From NCBI GenBank assembly GCA_035999765.1, contig CP108521.1:5022001-5086000 (forward strand): DNA of 64,000 nucleotides. Reading direction: 5' to 3'. Numbering within the stretch: position 1 is the first letter of the stretch; each line of letters begins with the position of its first letter. This DNA is from Streptomyces sp. NBC_01231 (GTDB taxonomy: Bacteria; Actinomycetota; Actinomycetes; Streptomycetales; Streptomycetaceae). A model generated the notes under the pieces. The model was given only the letters and a program-made list of their open reading frames with translations, had not been told where the DNA came from and searched no databases. The position numbers were made by a program, and so were the translations under genes. Below, piece after piece: positions 15,920-24,622 of this stretch.

Positions 15920-15935
15920 AGACCGATGTCGGTCT
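15920..15935. promoter_or_regulatory. Candidate operator, AGACCGA palindrome
   Basis: AGACCGA-TG-TCGGTCT is a perfect 7-bp-arm inverted repeat between the divergent MFS exporter and SpoIIE-type genes. It has the size of a TetR-family site, but no TetR gene is adjacent, so the regulator would act from elsewhere. Confidence 0.45.
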
Positions 15936-16027
15936 GTGTGGCGTGCCCTCGAACGCCGCGGCGGCACGCGCCCTGGGCATGCGGGCTCAGCCCGGTGCAG
16001 AACGCGGCGAGAGTGAGATGAGAGGCC

Positions 16028-18583
16028 ATGGAGCGGTGTGTCGTCGAGGACCACGGAGGGCGTTCCGTTCGAGACGCCGCCGGTGAGGTGCTCACCGCGC
16101 GCGCCACCGTCGACGAACACGGCACCGTGACGGGGTGGAGTGAGGGCGCCGAGCGACTGCTCGGGTACACGTCGGCGCAGGTCCTCGGCCGGCCGGCGAG
16201 GTCCCTGCTCGCCGAGGAACCCCGGGCCGGCGAGCTTCCGCCCCTCTCGGAGCTGCCGAGGTGGCACGGCACCCTCGCACTGCGGCACCGTTCCGGGCAC
16301 CGCGTGGAAGCCAGGGTCCTGGCGCATCACAGGATGCCGGAGGGCGGGGCGGCGGAGGCCCGGAGCTGGCTCCTGGTCTCCGCCGTGGCCGGGACCGAAG
16401 CCGGTTCTGAATCCGTGTCCGAGGCCGAGGCCGACGCCGTTGACCAGGCCGACGCCGTGGCCGTAGCGGTGGCCGTGGCCGAAGCCGAGGCCGACGCCGG
16501 GCACCGTCACGACGACGCGCTCGTGCGGGGCGGTTTCTTCGACTCACCGTGCTGTGCGATCTCGGTGTACGACACGGACCTGCGTTTTCGCCGGTCCAGC
16601 CGGTACGGGCAGGTCGCACTGGGCCTGAGCGACGAGGACGTACGAGGGCTGCGGCTGGCGGACGTGGTCGACGATCCCGTCTCGGAGAAGGTCGAGCAGG
16701 CGATGCGGCTGGCCCTGGAGACCGGTGAGCCGCAGTACCTCGAGAACCATGCCCGGGCCCCAGGCGAAACCCGTGAGCACGCCTGGTCCATTCACCTCTA
16801 CCGCTTGCAGGGCCCGGACGGCCGCGTCCTGGGCGTGGCTTCCGCCGGGCACGACATGACGGAGCAGTACTGGGCCCGCAAACGCCTCCAGCTGATCGCC
16901 GAGGCCACCGCTCGCATCGGCGGCACGCTGGATGTGACGCGGACCGCGCAGGAGCTGACGGACGTGGTGGTTCCGGAACTCGCGGACTTCGTCAGCGTCG
17001 ATCTCCTGACGTCCCTGGACAACCTGCCCGACTGGCCGGCGGAAGCACTGACGGCGAACGGCAGCCTCACACTGCGGCGCATCGCCCACCGGTCCGTGTA
17101 CCCGGGGAGCCCCGAGGCGGTCGTGGCACCGGGCGACGTGGAGGAGTACCCGGAAGGCTCCCCGGCCGTGGAGAGCGTGCGGTCGGGGCGGGCCGTGCTG
17201 TACCAGATGAACGAGCCCGCGATCATCGACTGGGTGGCCCAGCACCCCGTCCGGTCCTCCCGGATCCGCGACTTCGGCTTCCACTCGGCGATCACCGTGC
17301 CGCTGTCGGCGCGCGGGGCCACGCTGGGCATCGTGGTCCTCGCCCGGCACCGGCATCCCGACCCGTTCCAGGCCGACGACCTGGTGCTGGCCGAGGAACT
17401 GGCCGCCCGGGCCGCGGTCTGCATCGACAACGCCCGCCGCTACACCCGCGAGCGCCGCACGGCGGTCACCCTCCAGCACAGCCTGCTGCCGCAGCGGCTG
17501 CCCGAGCAGAGCGCGGTGGAGGTCGCCTCCCGCTATCTGCCGGCCGGCGCCCGGGCCGGGGTGGGCGGCGACTGGTTCGACGTGATCCCCCTGTCCGGGG
17601 CCAGGGTCGCGCTGGTGGTGGGCGATGTGGTGGGCCACGGCATCCACGCCTCGGCGACCATGGGACGGCTGCGGACGGCCGTACGGACCCTGGCCGACAT
17701 CGATCTGCCCCCCGACGAGCTGCTCACCCACCTCGACGACATGGTGGGCCGCCTGGCCATGGAGGCGGAGGGCGCGGAACGGCCCCCGGGGGAGGGGGAG
17801 ATCGCGGGAGATGTCGGGGCGACCTGTCTGTACGCCGTGTACGACCCCGTCTCCCGTCGTTGCACGCTGGCCCGGGCCGGGCATCCGCTCCCGGTCGTGG
17901 TGAGCCCGGACGGCACCGTCGAACTGCTCGACGTTCCCACGGGACCTCCGCTGGGACTGGGCGGACTGCCCTTCGAGGCGACGGAGACCGAGCTGCCCGA
18001 GGGCAGTCTGCTGGCCCTCTACACCGACGGCCTGATCGAGTCGCGTGACCGTGATCTCGACTACGGTCTCTCCCGGCTGGGGCAGGCCCTCGCCCGTCCC
18101 GCGGCCTCCCTGGACGTGCTGTGCGACAGGGTGCTCGCCGACGTGCTCCCCCAGCAGCCCGCCGACGACGTGGCCCTGCTCGTCGCCCGCACCCGGGCGC
18201 TCAAGTCCGACCGGGTCGCCGTCTGGGACGTGGCCCCCGATCCCGCCGCCGTCGCCAACGCCCGCAAGAACGCCCTGTGCCAGCTGGAGAGTTGGGGCCT
18301 GACCGACGCCTCCTTCGTCACCGAGCTGATCGTCAGCGAACTGGTCACCAACGCCGTCCGGCACGCGGAACCGCCCATCCAGCTGCGCCTCATCCACGAC
18401 CAGAGCCTCATCTGCGAGGTCTCGGACGCCAGCAGCACCGCACCCCACATGCGCCGCGCCCGCACCTACGACGAGGGCGGCCGCGGTCTGCTCCTGGTCG
18501 CCCAGCTGAGCCGGCGCTGGGGCACGCGCCAGAACGGCAAGGGCAAGACGATCTGGGCGGAGCAGAGCGTCGATCCCGGCTGA
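16028..18583 (+). CDS. PAS-PAS-GAF SpoIIE phosphatase with C-terminal HATPase
   Basis: An 851-residue cytoplasmic regulator. Order: PAS (~22-112, GWSEGAERLLGYTSAQVLG), an Ala/Glu/Asp/Val low-complexity linker (~126-158), a second PAS (~165-280), GAF (~290-465), a PP2C/SpoIIE phosphatase (~490-700, with metal-binding GGDWFDV, VGDVVGHG and ALYTDGLIE) and an RsbW-like ATPase (~720-845, ELIVSELVTNAVRHA then GGRGLLLVAQLS). Such proteins switch alternative sigma factors through anti-sigma partners. Both the phosphatase and kinase-like ends keep key residues. No STAS partner is adjacent, so targets are distant. Confidence 0.92.
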   Translation: MERCVVEDHGGRSVRDAAGEVLTARATVDEHGTVTGWSEGAERLLGYTSAQVLGRPARSLLAEEPRAGELPPLSELPRWHGTLALRHRSGHRVEARVLAHHRMPEGGAAEARSWLLVSAVAGTEAGSESVSEAEADAVDQADAVAVAVAVAEAEADAGHRHDDALVRGGFFDSPCCAISVYDTDLRFRRSSRYGQVALGLSDEDVRGLRLADVVDDPVSEKVEQAMRLALETGEPQYLENHARAPGETREHAWSIHLYRLQGPDGRVLGVASAGHDMTEQYWARKRLQLIAEATARIGGTLDVTRTAQELTDVVVPELADFVSVDLLTSLDNLPDWPAEALTANGSLTLRRIAHRSVYPGSPEAVVAPGDVEEYPEGSPAVESVRSGRAVLYQMNEPAIIDWVAQHPVRSSRIRDFGFHSAITVPLSARGATLGIVVLARHRHPDPFQADDLVLAEELAARAAVCIDNARRYTRERRTAVTLQHSLLPQRLPEQSAVEVASRYLPAGARAGVGGDWFDVIPLSGARVALVVGDVVGHGIHASATMGRLRTAVRTLADIDLPPDELLTHLDDMVGRLAMEAEGAERPPGEGEIAGDVGATCLYAVYDPVSRRCTLARAGHPLPVVVSPDGTVELLDVPTGPPLGLGGLPFEATETELPEGSLLALYTDGLIESRDRDLDYGLSRLGQALARPAASLDVLCDRVLADVLPQQPADDVALLVARTRALKSDRVAVWDVAPDPAAVANARKNALCQLESWGLTDASFVTELIVSELVTNAVRHAEPPIQLRLIHDQSLICEVSDASSTAPHMRRARTYDEGGRGLLLVAQLSRRWGTRQNGKGKTIWAEQSVDPG

Positions 18584-18659
18584 CACCCGCTCGCGGCGTT
18601 GTACCGTCAGCCCGTCGGCATTCCAGTCGGCGATCGACGGCTCGGGAAGGATCAGCGAC

Positions 18660-18956
18660 GTGATCATCTTCGGCACCAAGGGGTACCTGTACCAGCTCGC
18701 GATACTGACGCTCGTGTGCGGGCAGTGCGGGAACCCCTCCGCTCACACGCTCAGGAAGCGGGTGACGAAGTTCAGCCTGTTCTTCGTGCCGCTGTTTCCC
18801 ATCTCGACCAAGCACGCCACCCAGTGCACCTTCTGCGGGGCGGAGGCGAGGGTGACCAAGGAGCAGGCGGAGCAGCTGCTGGCGCAGGGGACGGCCGGGT
18901 ACGGCGGTCAGGCCCAGCAGGGGCAGCCGCACCAGCAGCAGCCGTACCAGTCGTGA
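18660..18956 (+). CDS. Zinc-ribbon protein
   Basis: A 98-residue protein from a GTG start. Two CxxC pairs (VCGQCG near 19-24 and QCTFCGA near 55-61) form a zinc ribbon, with a hydrophobic stretch (TKFSLFFVPLFPI) between them. The C terminus is Gln/Gly/His-rich. This is the zinc_ribbon_15 pattern of small actinobacterial proteins; no function is known. Confidence 0.82.
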   Translation: MIIFGTKGYLYQLAILTLVCGQCGNPSAHTLRKRVTKFSLFFVPLFPISTKHATQCTFCGAEARVTKEQAEQLLAQGTAGYGGQAQQGQPHQQQPYQS

Positions 18957-19008
18957 CGTGCCGGCGCTGACGTATGGGTGAACCTGAGGGGCGGGTAGCC
19001 GCTGCCGC

Positions 19009-19131
19009 ATGGGCGAGCTACTGATCGGCACCTGTTCCTGGACCGACCGTGCCCTGGTGGGCAGCGGCTGGTATCCGGCCGGACGGCGGGACGCCGAGGG
19101 GCGGTTCGCCCGTCACCGCACTAACCCGTGA
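19009..19131 (+). pseudogene. Truncated DUF72 protein, N-terminal 35 residues only
   Basis: The reading frame starts MGELLIGTCSWTDRAL and continues GSGWYPAGRRDAEGRF, which is the start of DUF72 proteins (normally 230-300 residues). After about residue 35 the similarity stops and the frame runs into the convergent copper gene, ending at 19131. The rest of the TIM-barrel is absent, so a deletion removed the gene body. The last 11 bp overlap the 3' end of the CopC-CopD gene. Confidence 0.75.
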
Positions 19132-20983
19132 TCCGCACCTTCTGCTCCTCGCTCACCTGGTCGATGTCCGAGATCCGGACCGTCACCTTCATCATCCAGT
19201 CACCGGTGATGGGGAGCTTGAGCGAATCCGTGCCCCAGTAGCCGCCCTTGTCGGTGAGATCGGCCTGGATCGGACCGATGTCCTGGGCGGGGAACGTGAA
19301 GGAGAGACGGAGTTCCGGGACGCTGGACAGGCCGCCGTCGGGACCGTAGACGACGGCTTCGACCGAGTAGTCGCCGGCGCTGCTGCCCGGGAGGAGCGTG
19401 ATCTGCGCCTTGCCGTAGCCGCCGGGAGAGCCGGTGTCGAAGGGGACCACGGCGACGGACGCGGTGGGGATCCCGCTCGCCTGCGTCGACTGCTCGGTCC
19501 GCTGGGCCTCGGCTGCCGCGCGGCCGGGCAGAGTGCTGGAGAGCATCGTCGACAGCACCAGCACGACGACACCGACGGCGACCTCGAGCAGCACCGAGCG
19601 GCGTATTCGACGGCGGCCGGGGTCCTCGGGGGCGGGCTCGGCGACGGGTTCCGACTCAGGCACCGGGCCTTCCCCGCCCGACCCCGACGGTCCCCCCACG
19701 GGCTCCGGCACCCGCTCCCGGACGACCGCCTCCGACTCGACCTTTGCCGGCACCTCGGCCGTGACCTCCGCCTCCGCCAGCCGGGCCGTCCACTGCCGCG
19801 ACAGCGCCGCCGCCGTCAACAGCAGCACCACCGCGAGCAGTTTGAGGGTCAGCAGGCGCCCGTACGCCGTCTCGGTGAGCGCGCTCCAGGAGCCCAGGCC
19901 GCGCCAGGACTGGTAGACGCCGGTGACGACGAGGACGACCACCGAGGCGAAGGCGAGCCGGGAGTAGCGGGCGATCATGCGGGCCGGGGCCGCGGACGTG
20001 CGGTACAGGATGAGGAGCAGGGCCGCGAGGCCGCCCAGCCACACCGCCATCGCCAGCACGTGCAGCACGGCCGCCGTCATCGCCACCGGCACCTGGATCC
20101 CGGCGGAGGCGTGTTCGGCGGCGGCCCAGGTCAGCGCGAGGCCCGCGGAGAGCGCGGCCCCCGCCCCGAGCCGGAGGCGCGACCACTCGGTGCGCCGCAG
20201 CAGCCGTACGAGGAAGAACGCGATCAGGGGCAGCAGGGCCAGGCGGAGCAGCAGCATCGCGCCGAAGCGGGTCGTCACCGTGCGTTCGAGGTCGGCGGCG
20301 TCGAAGGCGGACGCCGGGCCCACGCCCGACTCGTAGGGGGCACGCAGCGCCAGCAGGACCACCGTGGCTCCGAGCAGGGTCCAGAAGCCCGCCCACAGGG
20401 GCCTGCGCAGCGGGCCGGTGTCCGGCGGACGGCACACCGCCAGGAAGACGGCCGTGCCAAGGAGCAGGGCGGCGGCGAGGTACGCGAGATACCGGGCGAT
20501 GTTGTAGAGACTGGCCGTCGCCGGGTCCTCGACCGGGCCGGAGTCGAGGACCGGCGGGTTCGGGGAGGCCTTGCCGACGGAGAAGGTGAAGGCACCCGAG
20601 ACCGGGTGGCTGTCGGCGGACACCACCCGCCAGGCCACCACATAGGTCCCCTTGGCCAGCTTCGCGGGCAGGGTCACCCGGACGCTGTCGGAGCCGTCCG
20701 GCCCCTGCCGCGCGTCCTTGACGTCCAGCTGCTGGTTGTCGGGCCCGAGGACGCGGAAGGAGTCCTTGATCAGGCCGACCGACTCGGTGAACGTCAGGGA
20801 GATGTCACGGGGGGCCGACTTGAGGACGGTTCCGTCCTTGGGGTCGGTGGCTCGGAGGGCGGCGTGCGCCGACGCGGTTCCCGCACCGCCGAAGACGAGC
20901 AGGACCAGCACGCTGCCCAGCAGCACCAGCCCTTGAAGTCGGCGGCGTCGTCGTCCCGCCCTGAGGTCACTGTCACGCTCCAC
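19121..20983 (-). CDS. CopC-CopD fusion copper protein with C-terminal YtkA-like domain
   Basis: A 620-residue protein. A signal peptide ends at ASAHAALRATDP; cleavage leaves an N-terminal His, a CopC copper ligand. The CopC domain runs to ~135 and keeps the HPVSGAF His. About eight CopD helices follow (~160-400), then a Glu/Pro-rich loop, one more helix and an outer C-terminal domain (~480-620) resembling YtkA/FixH-type domains. It probably handles periplasmic copper or its uptake. The GTG at 20983 follows GGAG; an ATG at 21043 is less likely. Confidence 0.88.
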   Translation of the reverse strand: MERDSDLRAGRRRRRLQGLVLLGSVLVLLVFGGAGTASAHAALRATDPKDGTVLKSAPRDISLTFTESVGLIKDSFRVLGPDNQQLDVKDARQGPDGSDSVRVTLPAKLAKGTYVVAWRVVSADSHPVSGAFTFSVGKASPNPPVLDSGPVEDPATASLYNIARYLAYLAAALLLGTAVFLAVCRPPDTGPLRRPLWAGFWTLLGATVVLLALRAPYESGVGPASAFDAADLERTVTTRFGAMLLLRLALLPLIAFFLVRLLRRTEWSRLRLGAGAALSAGLALTWAAAEHASAGIQVPVAMTAAVLHVLAMAVWLGGLAALLLILYRTSAAPARMIARYSRLAFASVVVLVVTGVYQSWRGLGSWSALTETAYGRLLTLKLLAVVLLLTAAALSRQWTARLAEAEVTAEVPAKVESEAVVRERVPEPVGGPSGSGGEGPVPESEPVAEPAPEDPGRRRIRRSVLLEVAVGVVVLVLSTMLSSTLPGRAAAEAQRTEQSTQASGIPTASVAVVPFDTGSPGGYGKAQITLLPGSSAGDYSVEAVVYGPDGGLSSVPELRLSFTFPAQDIGPIQADLTDKGGYWGTDSLKLPITGDWMMKVTVRISDIDQVSEEQKVRITG

Positions 20984-21068
20984 GTCACTTCTCCGTCTGT
21001 GGACTTGCCGCCTTCCGGATACGTACGGACGAGAGGCCCGCAACGCTCACCGCACCCCGTCCCGCCGC

Positions 21069-21914
21069 TCACCAGGTCGGACGCGCCGACACCCCGCCGT
21101 CCACGACCAGGTCGTGCCCGGTGATCCAGGACGCGAGCGGCGAGGCCAGGAACACACAGGCGTCGCCGATGTCCTCCGGCCGCCCCAGCCGTCCCAGCGG
21201 CGCCGCACCCCGCCACCGTCGCACCCCGTCCGGCCAGGCCTCCGCCAGCCCGTCCCGGTCGACCAGCCCGGGGGAGACCGTGTTGACGCGGATGCCGTGG
21301 GGACCGTATTCCAGGGCCGCCGCCCGGGCGTGCGCGACGACGGCCGCCTTGGACGCCGAGTAGTGGGCGTGTTCCGGCGCCGGGTGGCCCGCCTCGATCG
21401 ACGCGATGTGGGTGACGCTCCCGCCGCCCTGCTCGCGCATGACCTCCGCCGCCGCCTGCGTGCAGGCGAAGACGCTCGACAGGTTGGTGTCCACGACCGC
21501 CCGCCACTCGGCCACCGTCATCCCCGGCAGGGGCCGCGTGGGCTGCACGCCCGCGTTGTTGACCAGCGCCGTCAGCCGCCCGCCGCCCCACTCGGCGGCC
21601 TCCCCCACCAGCCGCCGGCACGCGTCCTCGTCGGTGAGGTCCGCTTCCAGTACGACGGCCCACCCGCCCGAGTCCCGTACCCGGCCGGCCACCTCCCGCG
21701 CCGACGCCACTCCCGTACGGCAGTGCACGGCGACCGCCGCGCCCGCTGCCGCGAACCGCAGCGCGATGCCCCGCCCGATGCCGCCGCCGGCGCCGGTGAC
21801 CAGGGCGGTCTGACCCTCCAGGAGTCCCGTGGAACCCTCCGACGGGCGCTGGGAAGTGTCCGGCGGTCTCATCGAACGCTCCGGCGGTCTCAGGGAACTC
21901 TCCCGCGGGTTCAT
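21069..21914 (-). CDS. SDR-family oxidoreductase with repetitive N terminus
   Basis: A 281-residue short-chain dehydrogenase/reductase. The nucleotide site TGAGGGIGRG, NNAG, catalytic Ser in THIASIEAG and YSASK (Tyr/Lys) are all present, plus the C-terminal VDGG. The ATG at 21914 overlaps the cupin stop (ATGA). That start adds an N-terminal run of three imperfect RPPE/S-type repeats (SLRPPERSMRPPDTSQRPSE) not normal for the family; a later Met is possible. The substrate is unknown. Confidence 0.88.
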   Translation of the reverse strand: MNPRESSLRPPERSMRPPDTSQRPSEGSTGLLEGQTALVTGAGGGIGRGIALRFAAAGAAVAVHCRTGVASAREVAGRVRDSGGWAVVLEADLTDEDACRRLVGEAAEWGGGRLTALVNNAGVQPTRPLPGMTVAEWRAVVDTNLSSVFACTQAAAEVMREQGGGSVTHIASIEAGHPAPEHAHYSASKAAVVAHARAAALEYGPHGIRVNTVSPGLVDRDGLAEAWPDGVRRWRGAAPLGRLGRPEDIGDACVFLASPLASWITGHDLVVDGGVSARPTW

Positions 21915-22390
21915 GGACGGCACAGTCCCGCGATCTGGTCCGCCCACGCCGGATAACGCGCCGACAACTGTGCCGCGTCCCCGTGCTCGTAGCCCTCGTA
22001 GGTGAACCCGGGGGCCATGGTGCAGCCGAAGAAGGTCCACGCGCCGCCCGCCGCGACCCGGCCGCCCATCCAGGTGCCGGCCGGGACCGTGAGCTGGAGG
22101 TGCTGGCCCGCGAGGACGTCCGGGCCCAGGACGGCGGTGCGCGAGGTGCCGTCCGGGGCGAGGAGGAGCAGGTCCAGCGGGTCGCCGAGGTAGAAGTGCC
22201 AGATCTCGTCGTTGGGCAGCCGGTGCAGGGCCGAGAAGTCGCCGGGCGCGGCGGTCAGCAGCGCGACGATCGCGGACCCCTCGGGCCGCCCGTCCGGCCG
22301 CTCGGGCCCCGCCCAGGTCCGCCGGAACAGCCCGCCCTCTCGCGGGATGGGCTCCAGGCCGTAGTGGGCGACCAACTCTTCAGGCGTCAC
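21911..22390 (-). CDS. Cupin family protein (DUF985/cupin_5 type)
   Basis: A 159-residue protein starting MTPEELVAHYGLEPIPREGG, with RLPNDEIWHFYLGDPLDLLLL, PAGTWMGGRV and WTFFGCTMAPGFTYEGYEHG (each quoted in part). This is the cupin_5 (DUF985) pattern: a single beta-barrel with a Glu-x-x-His-type metal site. It is translationally coupled to the SDR gene by an ATGA overlap, so the two may act on the same small molecule. Confidence 0.87.
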   Translation of the reverse strand: MTPEELVAHYGLEPIPREGGLFRRTWAGPERPDGRPEGSAIVALLTAAPGDFSALHRLPNDEIWHFYLGDPLDLLLLAPDGTSRTAVLGPDVLAGQHLQLTVPAGTWMGGRVAAGGAWTFFGCTMAPGFTYEGYEHGDAAQLSARYPAWADQIAGLCRP

Positions 22391-22577
22391 CAGGGCAGGC
22401 TACCGCCGCTCCAGGAACGCCGGTTGGGCGTGGTTCTCGGGCAGGTGCAGGTCGGGCAGGTACACGTCGGAAGGGCGGCGCGCGGGCCGGCTGGTCCGCC
22501 GCGCTGCCGGCGGGTCAGGGCCGGCCCGGAGCCGTACTGAGGAGCGACCCGAGGCCTCAGGGGGCATGATCGGGGTC

Positions 22578-23174
22578 ATGGACGTCACTCTTCACCTCGC
22601 CCAGGACCCCGAGGCCGACGCACTACTCGGGCGCTCCCCGCTCGCCGCGCTCGTCGGGATGCTGCTGGACCAGCAGGTCCCGATGGAGTGGGCGTTCAAG
22701 GGGCCCCGCACCATCGCGGACCGCCTCGGCGCCGACGACCTGGACGCGCACGAGATCGCCGCGCAGGACCCGGAGGCCTTCGCCGCGCTCCTGTCGGAGA
22801 AGCCGGCCGTGCACCGTTACCCGGGATCGATGGCCAAACGGATCCAGCAGCTGTGCCAGTACCTCGTCGAGCACTACGACGGCCGGGCCGAACTCGTCTG
22901 GAAGGGCGTCGACGACGGCCGGGAGCTGCTGCGGCGCCTCCAGGAGCTGCCCGGTTTCGGCAAGCAGAAGGCACAGATCTTCCTCGCCCTGCTGGGCAAG
23001 CAGCTCGGTGTGCGGCCGGAGGGCTGGCGGGAGGCGGCGGGATCCTACGGCGAACCGGAGTCCTTCCGGTCCGTCGCCGACATCACCGGACCCGAGTCCC
23101 TGACCAAGGTGCGGGCGCACAAGCAGGAGATGAAGGCGGCCGCGAAAGCGGCGAAGGCCGCCAGGACGACGTAG
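22578..23174 (+). CDS. HhH-GPD base-excision repair protein
   Basis: A 198-residue protein of the actinobacterial 'HhH-GPD-type base excision DNA repair' family. Landmarks are LVGMLLDQQVPMEWAFKGP, the helix-hairpin-helix LQELPGFGKQKAQIFLALL and an Ala/Lys-rich C-terminal tail. The usual catalytic Asp after the hairpin is not in the classical place, so glycosylase activity is uncertain. ATG 22578 (MDVTLHLAQDP) is chosen by family resemblance; ATG 22566 is the alternative. Confidence 0.85.
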   Translation: MDVTLHLAQDPEADALLGRSPLAALVGMLLDQQVPMEWAFKGPRTIADRLGADDLDAHEIAAQDPEAFAALLSEKPAVHRYPGSMAKRIQQLCQYLVEHYDGRAELVWKGVDDGRELLRRLQELPGFGKQKAQIFLALLGKQLGVRPEGWREAAGSYGEPESFRSVADITGPESLTKVRAHKQEMKAAAKAAKAARTT

Positions 23175-23254
23175 CGCCTGATCCGCCGGCCTGGGTTCAT
23201 GCGGGCGGCCCGTCCCGGGTGGCGGGGCCGTCACGCACGGTCCCAGCATGGACC

Positions 23255-23504
23255 ATGAGCGAGGCACCGACCGGCTCCGCCCCTGGCCCGGAGTACGACG
23301 ACCGCAAGGTCCACAGCAGGCGCTCCGCGAGAGTTCACGAGCCCGAACCGGCGCTGGAGGGCCCGCTGCACGCCCTGTCCCGAGCCGCCTGGCAGGTCGT
23401 CCTGTTCACCGGCGTCGCGTCCCTGGTCCTCGGGATCCTGGTCCTGGTCCGGCCGGGCGCCTCCCTCTTCGCGGCCGGCATCCTCGGTGTCTACCTCTTG
23501 AATC
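23255..23504 (+). pseudogene. HdeD/DUF308-like membrane protein, interrupted by a mobile element
   Basis: The frame starts MSEAPTGSAPGPEYDD and reaches a first long helix pair (WQVVLFTGVASLVLGILVLV, then ASLFAAGILGVYLL). HdeD-like proteins continue with four more helices. Here coding similarity ends at the junction with an IS200/IS605-like end, and the frame stops at 23518 after NPPPS. The missing part is not present beyond the element, so insertion was accompanied or followed by a deletion. Confidence 0.72.
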
Positions 23505-23816
23505 CTCCCCCCAGCTGAAGCAGGGGGATTCCTGGCTCACGCAGCCTGCGGGTCAGCGACCCGACAGGTCTTCCACGATCAACACCAGCCGGGTTGAAAC
23601 CAGCCCGGTTTGGTACGGCGAAGCTTGGAGGTGCATGTGCTGTCTTGGCTCTCGATCAACACGGTGTACGCGCTTGGTTCTCGCAACGCACGGCGTGCAG
23701 TTTACCCGGGCAGGTGCACGGTGTTTCGCCCTGCGGGTGAAATCCCGCTGCCTGCCCTGCTCCGCAGGAGTCCGATTCCTCCCCGGCCTGAAGGCCGGGG
23801 CATTCTCGGAGGGACC
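23502..23816 (-). mobile_element. Transposase-less IS200/IS605-like element (possible omega-RNA relic)
   Basis: Both ends carry hairpins of the same design: CCCCCAGCT-GA-AGCAGGGGG at 23509-23528 and CCCCGGCCT-GA-AGGCCGGGG at 23781-23800, each beside an ATTCC/CCTCC motif. The minus-strand text after the right end resembles what follows tnpB genes in Streptomyces, including GAAACCAGCCCGG- and CTGCGTGAGCCAGGAATCC-type strings. No tnpA or tnpB frame is left in the ~315 bp. It sits in the HdeD-like gene. The name and orientation are inference. Confidence 0.65.
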
Positions 23817-23916
23817 CGGTGAACCCGCGCGGTCCGGGCCAGTGATGTCCACCGAACGGGCGGTTCTGGCCCCCGGCGTGCTGAACACCCGGCGTCGCAC
23901 GGGGAGATGACCTCCC

Positions 23917-24231
23917 ATGAGCACCGCACGACGCCTTCCACGCAGCCGCGCCTGGCTGCGGGTGCTCGCGCTGCTGCTCGCCGTGCTGGTCCCGGGCGGG
24001 CCCGCCGAGGTGTCCGCGCCGCCGGCCGTCTCCATGGAGATCGTCGAGTACGACGTCCTCGACACGGTCCTGCGGCCACCGGCCCACGACGCCCCCCGTC
24101 CCGCCGTACCCCCGCGCCGCCCATCCCGCCCCGGCCCGGCGCCCGCCACCGGGCGGGGCCGCCCCCGCCCGGCGCCACCGAAGCCGCCGTACGCCCTGCA
24201 TGCCCCGCACACCGTGGTCCTGCGCTGCTGA
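23917..24231 (+). CDS. Short secreted or membrane-anchored Pro-rich protein
   Basis: A 104-residue protein with a basic start (MSTARRLPRSRAW), one hydrophobic helix (LRVLALLLAVLVPGG, ~16-30) and then a Pro/Arg-rich stretch. The end HTVVLRC and the EYDVLDT motif near residue 44 recur in Streptomyces proteins as I remember them. The first helix could be a signal peptide. Its function is unknown. TGACCTCCC precedes the ATG. Confidence 0.55.
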   Translation: MSTARRLPRSRAWLRVLALLLAVLVPGGPAEVSAPPAVSMEIVEYDVLDTVLRPPAHDAPRPAVPPRRPSRPGPAPATGRGRPRPAPPKPPYALHAPHTVVLRC

Positions 24232-24307
24232 CAGAGCCCGCCCCGAGCAAGGCCGGTCAGCACGACGTCCCAGCACGTCATCCCAGCACGACGCGAGGAA
24301 CACGAAC

Positions 24308-24433
24308 ATGCCCACTGACCCGTACGCGATCCTGCGCGCGCTGCTGCGCGCCGAGGCAGCACGCAGCACACCGAAACCACGGCTGAAGGAGACGCAACCG
24401 CAGCTGCCGCAGAAGGAACGGGGCCGCCGCTGA
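24308..24433 (+). CDS. Very small basic protein (41 aa)
   Basis: MPTDPYAILRALLRAEAARS begins a 41-residue, Lys/Arg/Pro-rich protein with a short N-terminal helix. GAGGA lies 8 nt upstream, and a strong terminator hairpin follows the stop at once, which supports a real gene. No family is recognised. Confidence 0.5.
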   Translation: MPTDPYAILRALLRAEAARSTPKPRLKETQPQLPQKERGRR

Positions 24434-24437
24434 GGTT

Positions 24438-24467
24438 CCGGCGGAGGCGGTCGGCCGCCTCCGCCGG
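24438..24467. terminator. 13-bp-stem terminator
   Basis: CCGGCGGAGGCGG and CCGCCTCCGCCGG pair perfectly around a 4-nt loop just after the stop at 24433. No T-run follows, which is common in Streptomyces. Confidence 0.75.
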
Positions 24468-24622
24468 GCGACGTCGTCCGTCGACACCGGCTTCGCGCAG
24501 GTGACTGCAACCGGATCACCCACACCCCTATGACCGGTATGGACCAAAAACCGCACGCACCGGCTCGCGCGAGCCGAGCCGGGAGGCTGCGCCCGGCGAG
24601 GCTCGCCCGGTAGGCTTTCCGT

